Of a DNA stretch of 61,614 nucleotides, positions 9,131 to 17,291 are shown in pieces. Where the stretch lies: NCBI GenBank assembly GCA_903874965.1, contig CAIQUD010000022.1:1-61614 (forward strand). The letters run 5' to 3'. The stretch comes from an uncultured Actinomycetes bacterium (GTDB lineage: Bacteria; Actinomycetota; Acidimicrobiia; Acidimicrobiales; RAAP-2). Position numbers and translations under genes: made by a program. Each line of letters opens with the position of its first letter. Position 1 is the stretch's first letter. Under the pieces are notes generated by a model that did no database searches, had not been told where the DNA came from, and saw only the letters and a list, made by a program, of their open reading frames with translations.

Positions 9131-11503
9131 TTAGGCGTCGTGGCCACCGACCAGCTCATAGTCAGGATTAGTCATGGTGAGCACTCCGCTCTTCTCGGCA
9201 ACCATTGACTCAGCGACGAGACGAGCACCATGCTCAATTCCCGGAATATTTGGACGACCCAAGAAGACAATGGTCATGTCGCCAGTGTCGTCGGTGAGGA
9301 CGATTTCGAGATTCGACGTATCGCGTGCCGGTTGGACTCTGATTGACCGAACGCGCCCCGCAACCTTTGCTCGCTTGCGACCAATGACCTCGCCAATCTG
9401 CACGGTTCCATCGGAACGGTGGGCGAGCGCCAAGTCGAGCTCCGTGGGCTTTGTCGGACGTTCCTTCCATGTCTCGACAACTTCTGCGTCGGCCTCGGGT
9501 TCAATGGCACCGAGATCCACTTGGGAACCTCTCCGGTTGAGATTGAACGGCACGATGGTGGCAGCAACGTGAGGAACCGTTGACAGCGCGTCGGCGATTT
9601 TGTCGGCAGTTCGGTCATGAAGGATTCGACTAATTCTTGAGTTGAAGACGCGCCGAGGCAGCAGCACGGTGCACTCGGTAGCGTCGTCGGCCACGATGTC
9701 AGCGACGAGTTCAATCGAGGCCCGGTCGAGTCGTCGGTCTCGGCACTCAATGACATCGAGCGGGAAACGATTGATCCCGAGCCTGCTCCAGTCTTCCGCC
9801 AGTTCACCCGTGACCATGGGGTCGAGGTTGAAGTGGACTGCTCGAAGATCATCTGGGTGCAGGGTCTTTGCGTACTGGATTGCTCGTGCGGTCGCCATAT
9901 CGAGGCGATCAACGAACACCACGACCATGTGGCGACGAAGCACTGGCGCCTCGATCGTTGCAACTGCTCCCTCAGAGAGCTGTGCTTCTTCCTTGTCGTG
10001 CTCTTTGCGGAGGTGGAGAAGCCCAAAGAACATTGGAGGTGCGACGGCAAAGACCAGCCAAGCGCCTTCTCCGAACTTGGTGATCATGAGGACGACCACG
10101 ACCACCAGGCTCAAGATCCCGGAGAAGCCATTGACGACCAAACCAAGCCGCCACTTGGGCTCGCGCTTCTTCCAGTGACGAGCGGTCATTCCGGCACCGG
10201 CAATGGTGAAGCCCGTGAACACGCCAATGGCGTAGAGCGAAACCAGTCCGTTCACGCTTGCATCAAAGGCAACGACCAAGAGAATTGCCACCGCGGTCAG
10301 GACAATGATGCCGTTCGAGAAGGCCAGACGGTGGCCACGCTTTCCGAGTTGCCGAGGGAGATAGTGGTCGCTTGACACGAAGGACGCGAGATAGGGGAAT
10401 CCGTTGAAACTTGTATTGGCACCCGTGTAGAGAATTGCAACGGTTGCGAATTGCACGACCAAGAACATGATGTGGCCAATGCCCGTCGATCCGAGAACAG
10501 CCTTCACTTCTTGAGAGACGACTGACGGCGAGCCCTTTTCGAATGGAATGGCGTGGGTCCAATGGGCGAGCAGGGACGTTCCGACCACGAGGAAGCCGAG
10601 AATGACGCACATGGTGACGAGCACCTGACGCCCGTTTCGAGAGCGTGGGTGTCGGAACATCCCAATGGAGTCAGAAACCGCCTCCAACCCCGTCAGTGAC
10701 GCTCCACCATTGGCGAAGGCCTTCAAGAGGTAGAAGATGCCAAGACCCATGAGGAAACTGTTCTGTTGACTTTGACCTGGGTGATAACCGAGGTCGTGGA
10801 AGCTTGGAATGGGAAGCATGGTCAATGTTCCGGTGAATTCCTTGATGAAACCAACCACGATGACCGAGCCAAGCGCCAAAATAAAGAAGTAAACAGGCAG
10901 TGCGAACCACGCGCCTGCTTCTTTGATTCCTCGCAAGTTTCCGAGGAGCAACAGCAAAATCACACCCAGCGTGATGGGAACGCGATAGGGAAGCAGCGCC
11001 GGAAAAGCCGAATCGAGCGCAACGGTTCCAGCCGAGGTTTGGACGGCGACGGTCACGGTGTAGTCAATGAGCAAGGCGACAGCGGCAACTTGGGCGAACT
11101 TTGTTCCGAAGTTGTCTCGAGCAACGACGTAGGTCCCGCCGACCGTCGTGTAGTGACCGAGGATCTCGAGATACGACAAGGTCACGAAGAACAACACCGC
11201 AATGATGGCCATGGTGATCGGGATCACCATGGTGAAGGCACCGAGTCCAATGATCGGCAACATGACGATCAACATCTCTTCGGTTCCGTAGGCTGACGAA
11301 GAGATCATGTCTGGCGCGAGGACGCCCAGGGCGACGGGATTGGCCAGATGCTCAGACTCAAGTTGCTCGGTGACGAGTGGTGGTCCGAGGATCCGGTTCT
11401 TCCAGCGGTAAGCCCGTGATTCTGGGTAGGCGGCAGCGATTCGTTGCTTTCGACGCGCAATGGGTTGGTGGTCGGGGGTTTCCGATCCGGTCTTCAGTGC
11501 CAT
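9131..11503 (-). CDS. APC-family permease fused to a C-terminal OB-fold domain (790 aa)
   Basis: The N-terminal 60-500 residues hold about twelve hydrophobic segments of an amino acid/polyamine/organocation permease (G-V-L-A-P-D-M-I-S-S-S-A-Y-G near TM1). A soluble cytoplasmic part follows: about 520-690 resembles a nucleotide-binding (USP-like) fold, and about 700-790 is an OB-fold (V-A-G-R-V-R-S-I, I-V-F-L-G-R, I-P-G-I-E-x-G, N-P-x-Y-E-L). That OB module matches what I recall of the separate OB-fold protein (Rv2694c) encoded near ceoBC in mycobacteria, whose permease neighbour is Rv2690c. The start at 11503 follows CGGAGG; an ATG at 11548 adds 15 residues with no clear ribosome site. It diverges from ceoB. 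Transported substrate is unknown. Confidence 0.85.
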   Translation of the reverse strand: MALKTGSETPDHQPIARRKQRIAAAYPESRAYRWKNRILGPPLVTEQLESEHLANPVALGVLAPDMISSSAYGTEEMLIVMLPIIGLGAFTMVIPITMAIIAVLFFVTLSYLEILGHYTTVGGTYVVARDNFGTKFAQVAAVALLIDYTVTVAVQTSAGTVALDSAFPALLPYRVPITLGVILLLLLGNLRGIKEAGAWFALPVYFFILALGSVIVVGFIKEFTGTLTMLPIPSFHDLGYHPGQSQQNSFLMGLGIFYLLKAFANGGASLTGLEAVSDSIGMFRHPRSRNGRQVLVTMCVILGFLVVGTSLLAHWTHAIPFEKGSPSVVSQEVKAVLGSTGIGHIMFLVVQFATVAILYTGANTSFNGFPYLASFVSSDHYLPRQLGKRGHRLAFSNGIIVLTAVAILLVVAFDASVNGLVSLYAIGVFTGFTIAGAGMTARHWKKREPKWRLGLVVNGFSGILSLVVVVVLMITKFGEGAWLVFAVAPPMFFGLLHLRKEHDKEEAQLSEGAVATIEAPVLRRHMVVVFVDRLDMATARAIQYAKTLHPDDLRAVHFNLDPMVTGELAEDWSRLGINRFPLDVIECRDRRLDRASIELVADIVADDATECTVLLPRRVFNSRISRILHDRTADKIADALSTVPHVAATIVPFNLNRRGSQVDLGAIEPEADAEVVETWKERPTKPTELDLALAHRSDGTVQIGEVIGRKRAKVAGRVRSIRVQPARDTSNLEIVLTDDTGDMTIVFLGRPNIPGIEHGARLVAESMVAEKSGVLTMTNPDYELVGGHDA

Positions 11504-11583
11504 GGTCCTCCGAGGATTGCCACTGCCACTGTAGGTCGCACGTCCCATGCAGCCCTACTCATTGCCATGAGTAGGCTTCGCTC

Positions 11584-12249
11584 ATGCATATCGTCATTGT
11601 GGGCTGTGGACGAGTTGGGTCGGGATTGGCCAAGGAACTCATCGCAGAGGGGCATTCCGTCGCCGTCGTTGACAAGAATCGAAAGCAGTTCCGCCGTCTT
11701 GGACCTGACTTTTCTGGAACAACCATCGAAGGCTCAGGATTCGACCGGGGAGCACTTGAGGAAGCAGGCGTTGCACGAGCCGACGCTCTCGCGGCCGTCA
11801 CGAGTGGTGACAACTCGAACATCTTGACCGCCCGTATTGCCAGAGAGCATTTCGGCGTTGAGGCAGTCGTCGCACGTATCTATGACCCACAACGCGCCGA
11901 GGTCTACCAACGCCTCGGCATCGCCACCGTTGCAACCGTCACCTGGACCATTGACCAAGTACGTCGCTGGCTGCTGCCAAGTGATCTGCACACCTCGTGG
12001 ACCGATGGCAGCGGCCTGCTTTCGTTGGTGGATCGACCGCTCCCTGCGCACTTTGCCGGAAAGCACTTGAGTGGAGTCGTCCCGAGTGATCTCGCAACCC
12101 TCGTTGCCGTAACCCGCGCTGGAAAGCCGCGGCTTGAGCCAGGAGAAATGGTCGGTCAAGACGGCGACCTCCTCCATATTGCGGTGTTGCTCGACCAACG
12201 AGAGGCTCTCGATCAACACCTCGCGCCGAAACAAGGAGACCCATCGTGA
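11584..12249 (+). CDS. ceoB: TrkA-type potassium uptake regulator (221 aa)
   Basis: A TrkA-N (RCK) Rossmann domain starts at residue 1 with the NAD-binding G-C-G-R-V-G-S and continues with D-K-N and G-S-G-F-D; a TrkA-C domain fills the last 80 residues. Such proteins form the cytoplasmic gating ring of Trk/Ktr-type potassium channels and bind NAD(H), ATP or c-di-AMP. It overlaps the next TrkA gene by ATGA-type coupling. The tandem pair and the divergent APC permease reproduce the mycobacterial ceoB-ceoC-Rv2690c order, which supports the symbol. No membrane TrkH subunit is encoded here. Confidence 0.88.
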   Translation: MHIVIVGCGRVGSGLAKELIAEGHSVAVVDKNRKQFRRLGPDFSGTTIEGSGFDRGALEEAGVARADALAAVTSGDNSNILTARIAREHFGVEAVVARIYDPQRAEVYQRLGIATVATVTWTIDQVRRWLLPSDLHTSWTDGSGLLSLVDRPLPAHFAGKHLSGVVPSDLATLVAVTRAGKPRLEPGEMVGQDGDLLHIAVLLDQREALDQHLAPKQGDPS

Positions 12250-12908
12250 AGATTGCCATCGCCGGAGCAGGCAGCGTCGGTGTTGCAATTGCGGAGGATC
12301 TGCGGCGCAATGGTCATGACGTGGTTGTGTTTGAGCAAGAACCCGAAGTTGCCCATCGACTCAATCAGGCGACCAGCCTCAATGTCATCGCAGGTGACGC
12401 TTGTGAGCTCGCCATGCTTCGGGCGAATCACTTGGAAGAGATCGACGTCATGGTTGCCGCCACTGGAGATGACGAGGACAATCTCGTGATTTCTCTATTG
12501 GCAAAGCAAGAGTTCGCCGTTCCTCGTGTCATTGCCCGAGTCAATAACTCCAAGAATCAGTGGCTGTTCAATGAGACGTGGGGCGTTGATGTCTCCGTCT
12601 CAACCCCACAGCTTTTGACGAGCCTTGTCGAAGAGGCATTTGCCGTTGGTTCGCTCGTTCGGCTGATGACCTTTGATGATGGCAACGCGAATCTGTTTGA
12701 AGTGACGCTGGCTGACTCGTCGCCCGCAGATGGTCGCCTCATTGAAGATCTTGATCTTGGGAGAGATACCGCCATTGTCGCGATCGTTCGAAATGGCCAC
12801 ATTGTGAAGCCAAGTGCTGACGTGCAGCTCAACCGTGGCGATGAGGTCGTGGTCTTGGCGCCGGCCGATCGGGCTGAGGCAATCTCCGAAATTCTCATTG
12901 GGAACTGA
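12246..12908 (+). CDS. ceoC: TrkA-type potassium uptake regulator, second copy (220 aa)
   Basis: This is a paralogue of the preceding gene with the same TrkA-N plus TrkA-C architecture: G-A-G-S-V-G at the N-terminus, G-D-A-C-E at about 57, and a C-terminal segment with L-N-R-G-D-E-V-V-V-L-A. The ATG overlaps the ceoB stop by four bases, so the two products are probably made in similar amounts and assemble together. In Mycobacterium the equivalent proteins are needed for potassium homeostasis. The partner here may be a Trk channel elsewhere or the adjacent permease (inference). Confidence 0.88.
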   Translation: MKIAIAGAGSVGVAIAEDLRRNGHDVVVFEQEPEVAHRLNQATSLNVIAGDACELAMLRANHLEEIDVMVAATGDDEDNLVISLLAKQEFAVPRVIARVNNSKNQWLFNETWGVDVSVSTPQLLTSLVEEAFAVGSLVRLMTFDDGNANLFEVTLADSSPADGRLIEDLDLGRDTAIVAIVRNGHIVKPSADVQLNRGDEVVVLAPADRAEAISEILIGN

Positions 12909-12949
12909 CCGTCCGGTCTCGCAACCGAGGCACGCCGTAGGCTAAGGAG

Positions 12950-13735
12950 GTGCAAGCTGCCTTCTTCGATCTCGACAAGACGGTCATTGCAAAGGCATCG
13001 ATTGCCGCTTTTGGTCGTCCATTTCGCCGCCAAGGGCTCATTTCACGGCGGATGGTTGCTCGCGCCATTGCCGGGCAGATCATGTTTATGTACTTCGGAG
13101 CCGACGAAGAACGACTCACCAAGATTCGTGAGTCAATGCTCACCCTCACCAAGGGTTGGGACAGAAACCAGATATCGGAGATCGTTCGCGAGACCCTGAT
13201 TGAGACCATCGAGCCACTGATCTACGCGGAAGCACTTGATCTCATGGAGTTTCACCGTGGGGAAGGTCACCGCATCTATCTCGTCTCGGCCAGTCCCGAA
13301 GAAATTGTGATGCCTCTTGCCGATCTTCTCGGTGTTGACGGAGCAATCGCCACGGTCGCCGAAGTTGACGGAGCAGGTTGCTACACCGGAGAGACGGCGT
13401 TCTACAACTACGGTCCGAACAAGGCGATTGCAATCGAAGAGCTGGCGACTCGAAATTCCATTGATCTCGCTGAGTCCTACGCGTATTCAGACTCGGTCAC
13501 CGACCAACCAATGCTCGAAATTGTCGGGCATCCCGTTGCCGTCAATCCAGATCGTCCATTGGCAAAAGTTGCGAAGGAGCGAGGCTGGGAGATCATGCAC
13601 TTCACGAAGCCCGTGAGGCTTCGCGACCGTGTGTCACGTCGAACGCCATTGTTCACCGGCATCGTTGCCATCGTTGGAGCGATTGGCCTGCTTGCGGTGA
13701 AGGGTGGAAAGCGCCATACACCGGTCAAGGTGTAA
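12950..13735 (+). CDS. HAD-superfamily IB hydrolase, phosphoserine-phosphatase-like (261 aa)
   Basis: HAD motif I is F-D-L-D-K-T at 6-11, motif II is in L-V-S-A-S-P, and motif III/IV are in A-Y-S-D-S-V-T-D, with a C-terminal hydrophobic segment near 235-250 that may anchor it to the membrane. This matches the HAD-IB class of actinobacterial phosphatases related to SerB, of uncertain substrate. The only in-frame start before motif I is GTG at 12950, which directly abuts and partly overlaps AAGGAGG, so normal Shine-Dalgarno spacing is impossible; leaderless initiation is an option. It ends 24 bases before the convergent sigma gene. Confidence 0.8.
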   Translation: MQAAFFDLDKTVIAKASIAAFGRPFRRQGLISRRMVARAIAGQIMFMYFGADEERLTKIRESMLTLTKGWDRNQISEIVRETLIETIEPLIYAEALDLMEFHRGEGHRIYLVSASPEEIVMPLADLLGVDGAIATVAEVDGAGCYTGETAFYNYGPNKAIAIEELATRNSIDLAESYAYSDSVTDQPMLEIVGHPVAVNPDRPLAKVAKERGWEIMHFTKPVRLRDRVSRRTPLFTGIVAIVGAIGLLAVKGGKRHTPVKV

Positions 13736-13758
13736 CTGGCTGCGTTGAGCGGTGGAGC

Positions 13759-14739
13759 TCAGACGGTCAGGAGGTCTCGTGCACCAGTGTCAGACGACGG
13801 GTGACGAAGCTTGCTCATTGCCCGAGCTTCGATCTGCCGAATTCGCTCACGGGTGAGGTTGAAGAGGTCGCCGACTTCTTCAAGCGTCCGAGGCTCGCCA
13901 CGGTCAAGACCAAAGCGGAGGCGCAGAATGTCACGCTCGCGTTGCTCGAGTGGTCCGAGCAGACGCTCGATCTCCTCAGGCAAGAGAGCGACTGCAGCGA
14001 CTTCGAATGGTGATTCAGCCGAACGGTCCTCGACGACGTCACCGAGTTCAGCATCGCCGTCCTCACGGAGTGGCTCAGACAGCGAAAGTGGCTCGGCGCG
14101 GAATCGCAGGGCTTCGATCAACTTGTCTTCTGGCATCTCAACTTCGGCGCCGAGTTCGGCGAGCGTCGCTGGGCGGCCGTACTTGAGTTCGAGGCGTGCC
14201 TGGGCTTTTTGGACGCGAGCCAGGGTGTCACCTGCGTGCACTGGGAGGCGAATGGTTCGTCCCGTGTTGGCAATACCGCGGGTGATTGCCTGTCGGATCC
14301 ACCACGTGGCATAGGTCGAGAACTTGAAACCCTTGCGCCAGTCGAACTTCTCAACGGCGTGCATCAGGCCGAGATTGCCTTCTTGAATGAGGTCCAGAAG
14401 TGGCAGACCTGAAGCCTGGTACTTCTTGGCGATCGAAACGACAAGACGAAGGTTCGATTGGACGAAGGTTTGTTGTGCGTCTTCGCCTCGTCGGGCGGTC
14501 TTCGTCAGCTCTCGCTTGACGGCAACGGTGAGGCCCTTGGCAGCAGCGAGCTGCTCTGCAGCCTCGCGACCCCCTTCAATGGTCTGCGCAAGGCGAACTT
14601 CGTCGTCCTTGGTCAACAGTGGGTATTGCCCGATGTCGGTCAGGTAGAGCCGGACGAGATCTTCATCATCGCGTTCGATGCGTTCTTTCGCCAAGGTGTG
14701 TAATGCCTCCAACTCGCGCGTCGAACAATGTCGACGCAA
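13759..14739 (-). CDS. RNA polymerase sigma factor, RpoD/SigB-type (about 310-326 aa)
   Basis: Region 1.2 (D-L-V-R-L-Y-L-x-D-I-G), region 2 (N-L-R-L-V-V-S-I-A-K-K-Y, D-L-I-Q-E-G-N-x-G-L, W-W-I-R-Q-A), region 3 and region 4 (L-E-E-V-G-x-x-F-x-L-T-R-E-R-I-R-Q-I-E) are complete. The long acidic region 1.1 of primary sigmas is absent or lies outside this frame, so it could be the primary sigma of a streamlined genome or a group 2 factor such as SigB. The upstream-most start is TTG at 14739; a TTG at residue 16, 11 bases after TTGGAGG, is a good alternative. The two cannot be separated by sequence alone. Confidence 0.9.
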   Translation of the reverse strand: MRRHCSTRELEALHTLAKERIERDDEDLVRLYLTDIGQYPLLTKDDEVRLAQTIEGGREAAEQLAAAKGLTVAVKRELTKTARRGEDAQQTFVQSNLRLVVSIAKKYQASGLPLLDLIQEGNLGLMHAVEKFDWRKGFKFSTYATWWIRQAITRGIANTGRTIRLPVHAGDTLARVQKAQARLELKYGRPATLAELGAEVEMPEDKLIEALRFRAEPLSLSEPLREDGDAELGDVVEDRSAESPFEVAAVALLPEEIERLLGPLEQRERDILRLRFGLDRGEPRTLEEVGDLFNLTRERIRQIEARAMSKLRHPSSDTGARDLLTV

Positions 14740-14855
14740 CTCGGATGTTCCCCACCCCGTTTCCCCCCGGGTTGGCTGGAGAGAGTGTACCGGGAGGTTC
14801 CGCCCCTTCAGGCGCGAGTACGAAATGCGCAGGAAACGTGCCGTCGCTGAGCGAG

Positions 14856-15332
14856 TTACGCCAACGCGTGAAGGGTGCCGAAGAGATCAATCTCTTCGTC
14901 GAGCACCGTGAGCGCCTCATCGAGAACTGCCCGAACCGGGCCGTCGGAAGTCGGGGAGGTCTTGAGCAGGAAATCCTCGTAGAACCGAGCAAGGTGCGGA
15001 AGAACTTCTGTTGACAGATAGAAAAATCTCGCCGCGTCATCGAGACCCTCAAGATGCTCATCGTGGAGGGAGGCCAAGATGGCCCTGCCTTCGGGCGTCG
15101 CAACGGTTCTGAAGGACTCTGTTGGGATCGAGGCAGAAACGGGAAGTCGGTCGTTGAACGACACTGCCAGGTTGCCATGTCGCCGCGACGAAACACTCAG
15201 CACGACGACGGTTTCAGCACTCACCGCAAGTAACGAGGAACGACCAAGGGCTTCGAAGAGTTTCGTTTCAAGGAGTTCAGCCTCTCCAATGAGGGCCGCT
15301 GCTTCAAAGAGATTGAGGAACGAGAGGGACAT
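14856..15332 (-). CDS. Hypothetical protein, translationally coupled to nadE (158 aa)
   Basis: I do not recognise this family. The product is predicted soluble and mostly helical, with an Ala/Leu-rich N-terminal segment and an acidic C-terminal half containing L-D-E-E-I-D-L-F. The ATG shares one base with the nadE stop (TGATG), so it is probably translated by re-initiation after NAD synthetase. No signal peptide, metal motif or nucleotide-binding loop is visible. It is separated by about 115 bases from the sigma gene downstream. A stable structural or regulatory partner of NadE is possible but only by location. Confidence 0.6.
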   Translation of the reverse strand: MSLSFLNLFEAAALIGEAELLETKLFEALGRSSLLAVSAETVVVLSVSSRRHGNLAVSFNDRLPVSASIPTESFRTVATPEGRAILASLHDEHLEGLDDAARFFYLSTEVLPHLARFYEDFLLKTSPTSDGPVRAVLDEALTVLDEEIDLFGTLHALA

Positions 15333-17080
15333 CAAAGCTCCTTGGCCACTGGGCGATACCTATTCGTGATTGGAATTCGACGATCTCTCCCGAATGCTTT
15401 GGAAGTCACTCGAGGGCCAAGAGGGCTCTGGCGTCGTTTGTATTCAGAGCGGTCGATGAGTTCGACCATCCGGTTCACTGTCGCTTCATCGAAGCCCAGT
15501 GCAGCAATTTCTGGTGCCGTGAGGTCATCTTCGACATAGGCCTCGATGATTCGGTCCAAGATTTCATACGGCGGAAGTGATTGGTCATCGCGCTGGTCTG
15601 GGCGAAGTTCTGCAGACGGTGGCTTTGACAGCACGGCTTCTGGAATCGGGGGAATCTCTGCGGACGACGCAGCGATGGCATTGCGGTATTGGCAAAGCTC
15701 GTAGACGAGTGTTTTCACGACGTCTTTAATGACGGCGAACGCGCCGGCAGTATCGCCATACAACGTTGAGTAACCAACTGCGGTTTCTGACTTGTTCCCA
15801 GTGGTGAGGACGAGGTCACCGGTTGCGTTCGACCACGCCATCATCGTGAGGCCTCGGATTCGCGACTGGAGGTTCTCGTCGGTGAGTCCTTCAGGTTCTC
15901 CTTGAAGGGCGGGACGAAGCATCTGAGCAAAGGCGGTGTGCGCAGGTTCAATGGGGATCGTCGAGCACGAGATGGCAAGTCGATTGGCAAGGTCGTAGGC
16001 ATCAACCGTCGATCCTTCGCTCGAATATCTCGACGGCAAGGCAATGCCATGGACCCGGGAGGCACCAAGGGCATCGACCGCAATGGCGGCAACGATTGAG
16101 GAGTCAATGCCTCCCGACAGCGCAATGGCTGCGCTCTTGAACCCATTCTTTTCGAAGTAGTCGCGAACGCCGAGTACCAGGGCATCCCAGACTTCGGCCA
16201 TTGGCGATCGAAGGTCGGCCAATCCGGGGTTGGGGCTGGCTTTGCGTTCCGGAAGTGCTGGAACGAGCAGTGGACCAACTGGCCGTGAAGGAAGATCGAG
16301 ATCAACCACGAGCACGTCTTCGACGAACTGACTCGACCTGGCGACGATCCCCGCCGGCGTCACGGCGAAGGATCCACCGTCGAAGATGAGTTCGTCCTGC
16401 CCTCCAACGAGATTGACGTAAACAATTGAACAGCCGGTCTCTCGAACTCGTTCGGCCACCATTGCTTCGCGTTCGTCGCGTCGGCCGCGAGCAAATGGCG
16501 AGGCGTTGATCGAGCAGATCACTGATGCGCCAGCGTTTGCCAAGGCTTGGGCCGGCCCGCCCGACGCCCAGAGGTCTTCGCACACGGCAATGCCAAGTCC
16601 AGTTCCACAGACCTCAACGACGAGAGGTTCGCTGTGGCCCGGACTGAACCAACGCTGTTCATCAAAGACGCCGTAGGTAGGGAGGAGTTGCTTGCGAACG
16701 ACGCCGCGAATTTCTCCGCCTTGCACCACGACCGCAACGTTGGCCAGCAATGATTCTCGGGCTCCTGCGCTCGCCCGGCTGTCTCGGGTGACGCCAACGA
16801 GGGTTGGATCGGCAACCGCCTCGACTGAGCCAACGACTGCAAGGCATCGACCGGATGCCGCAGCGATCCGCTGAAGGGCGCGTTCGGCATCCTGAATGAA
16901 GGTTGGCTTCAATAAGAGGTCTTCGGGTGGATAACCCGTGAGGGTGAGCTCAGGAAAGAGCAGAACGTCGTAATCCTCTTCCTCAGCTTGTTTGAGGAGG
17001 GCAAGTACCCGTTCTACGTTGCCGTCGAGATCGCCGACCACGGTGTTGATCTGTGCTGCAGCAAGGCGAACGGTCGACAC
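15332..17080 (-). CDS. nadE: Glutamine-dependent NAD+ synthetase (582 aa)
   Basis: The enzyme makes NAD from nicotinate adenine dinucleotide. The N-terminal nitrilase-type glutaminase domain has the full triad: Glu44 (F-P-E-L), Lys130 (R-K-Q-L-L-P) and Cys167 (V-C-E-D). The C-terminal ATP pyrophosphatase domain starts near 300 with the PP-loop S-G-G-I-D-S-S at 322-328 and T-T-G-N-K-S-E later. Glutamine is therefore the nitrogen donor, which fits its position next to the glutamine synthetase cluster reading the other way, although a shared control is not shown. Confidence 0.95.
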   Translation of the reverse strand: MSTVRLAAAQINTVVGDLDGNVERVLALLKQAEEEDYDVLLFPELTLTGYPPEDLLLKPTFIQDAERALQRIAAASGRCLAVVGSVEAVADPTLVGVTRDSRASAGARESLLANVAVVVQGGEIRGVVRKQLLPTYGVFDEQRWFSPGHSEPLVVEVCGTGLGIAVCEDLWASGGPAQALANAGASVICSINASPFARGRRDEREAMVAERVRETGCSIVYVNLVGGQDELIFDGGSFAVTPAGIVARSSQFVEDVLVVDLDLPSRPVGPLLVPALPERKASPNPGLADLRSPMAEVWDALVLGVRDYFEKNGFKSAAIALSGGIDSSIVAAIAVDALGASRVHGIALPSRYSSEGSTVDAYDLANRLAISCSTIPIEPAHTAFAQMLRPALQGEPEGLTDENLQSRIRGLTMMAWSNATGDLVLTTGNKSETAVGYSTLYGDTAGAFAVIKDVVKTLVYELCQYRNAIAASSAEIPPIPEAVLSKPPSAELRPDQRDDQSLPPYEILDRIIEAYVEDDLTAPEIAALGFDEATVNRMVELIDRSEYKRRQSPLGPRVTSKAFGRDRRIPITNRYRPVAKEL

Positions 17081-17145
17081 AACCTGAGCCTAACGGGGTA
17101 GCAAAGCCCTTGGGGAGGGGTCGGAAATGCTCTAGAAGAACATTT

Positions 17146-17161
17146 TTTACACGCCGTTCAC
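17146..17161 (+). promoter_or_regulatory. Weak GlnR-like half-site pair upstream of glnII
   Basis: TTTAC and TTCAC occur 11 bases apart, start to start (N6 between them), in the upstream region of the type II glutamine synthetase. Actinobacterial GlnR sites consist of 5-base half-sites of the kind GTnAC/GAAAC with the same 11-base period, and a GlnR-like gene is in the cluster. Only the TnAC part of the half-sites agrees, so this is a candidate. Confidence 0.25.
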
Positions 17162-17291
17162 ATTCACCAGAGTCGCCTTCTACGAGTGCTGTCAGAATGG
17201 ACACGTGGGTGGAGGTCACCCCGGGCACGGCAGGTGGGTCAACGGCGATTTCGCCCAAGCTGCTGCTTCGATGAACATACGAGGAGAACCC

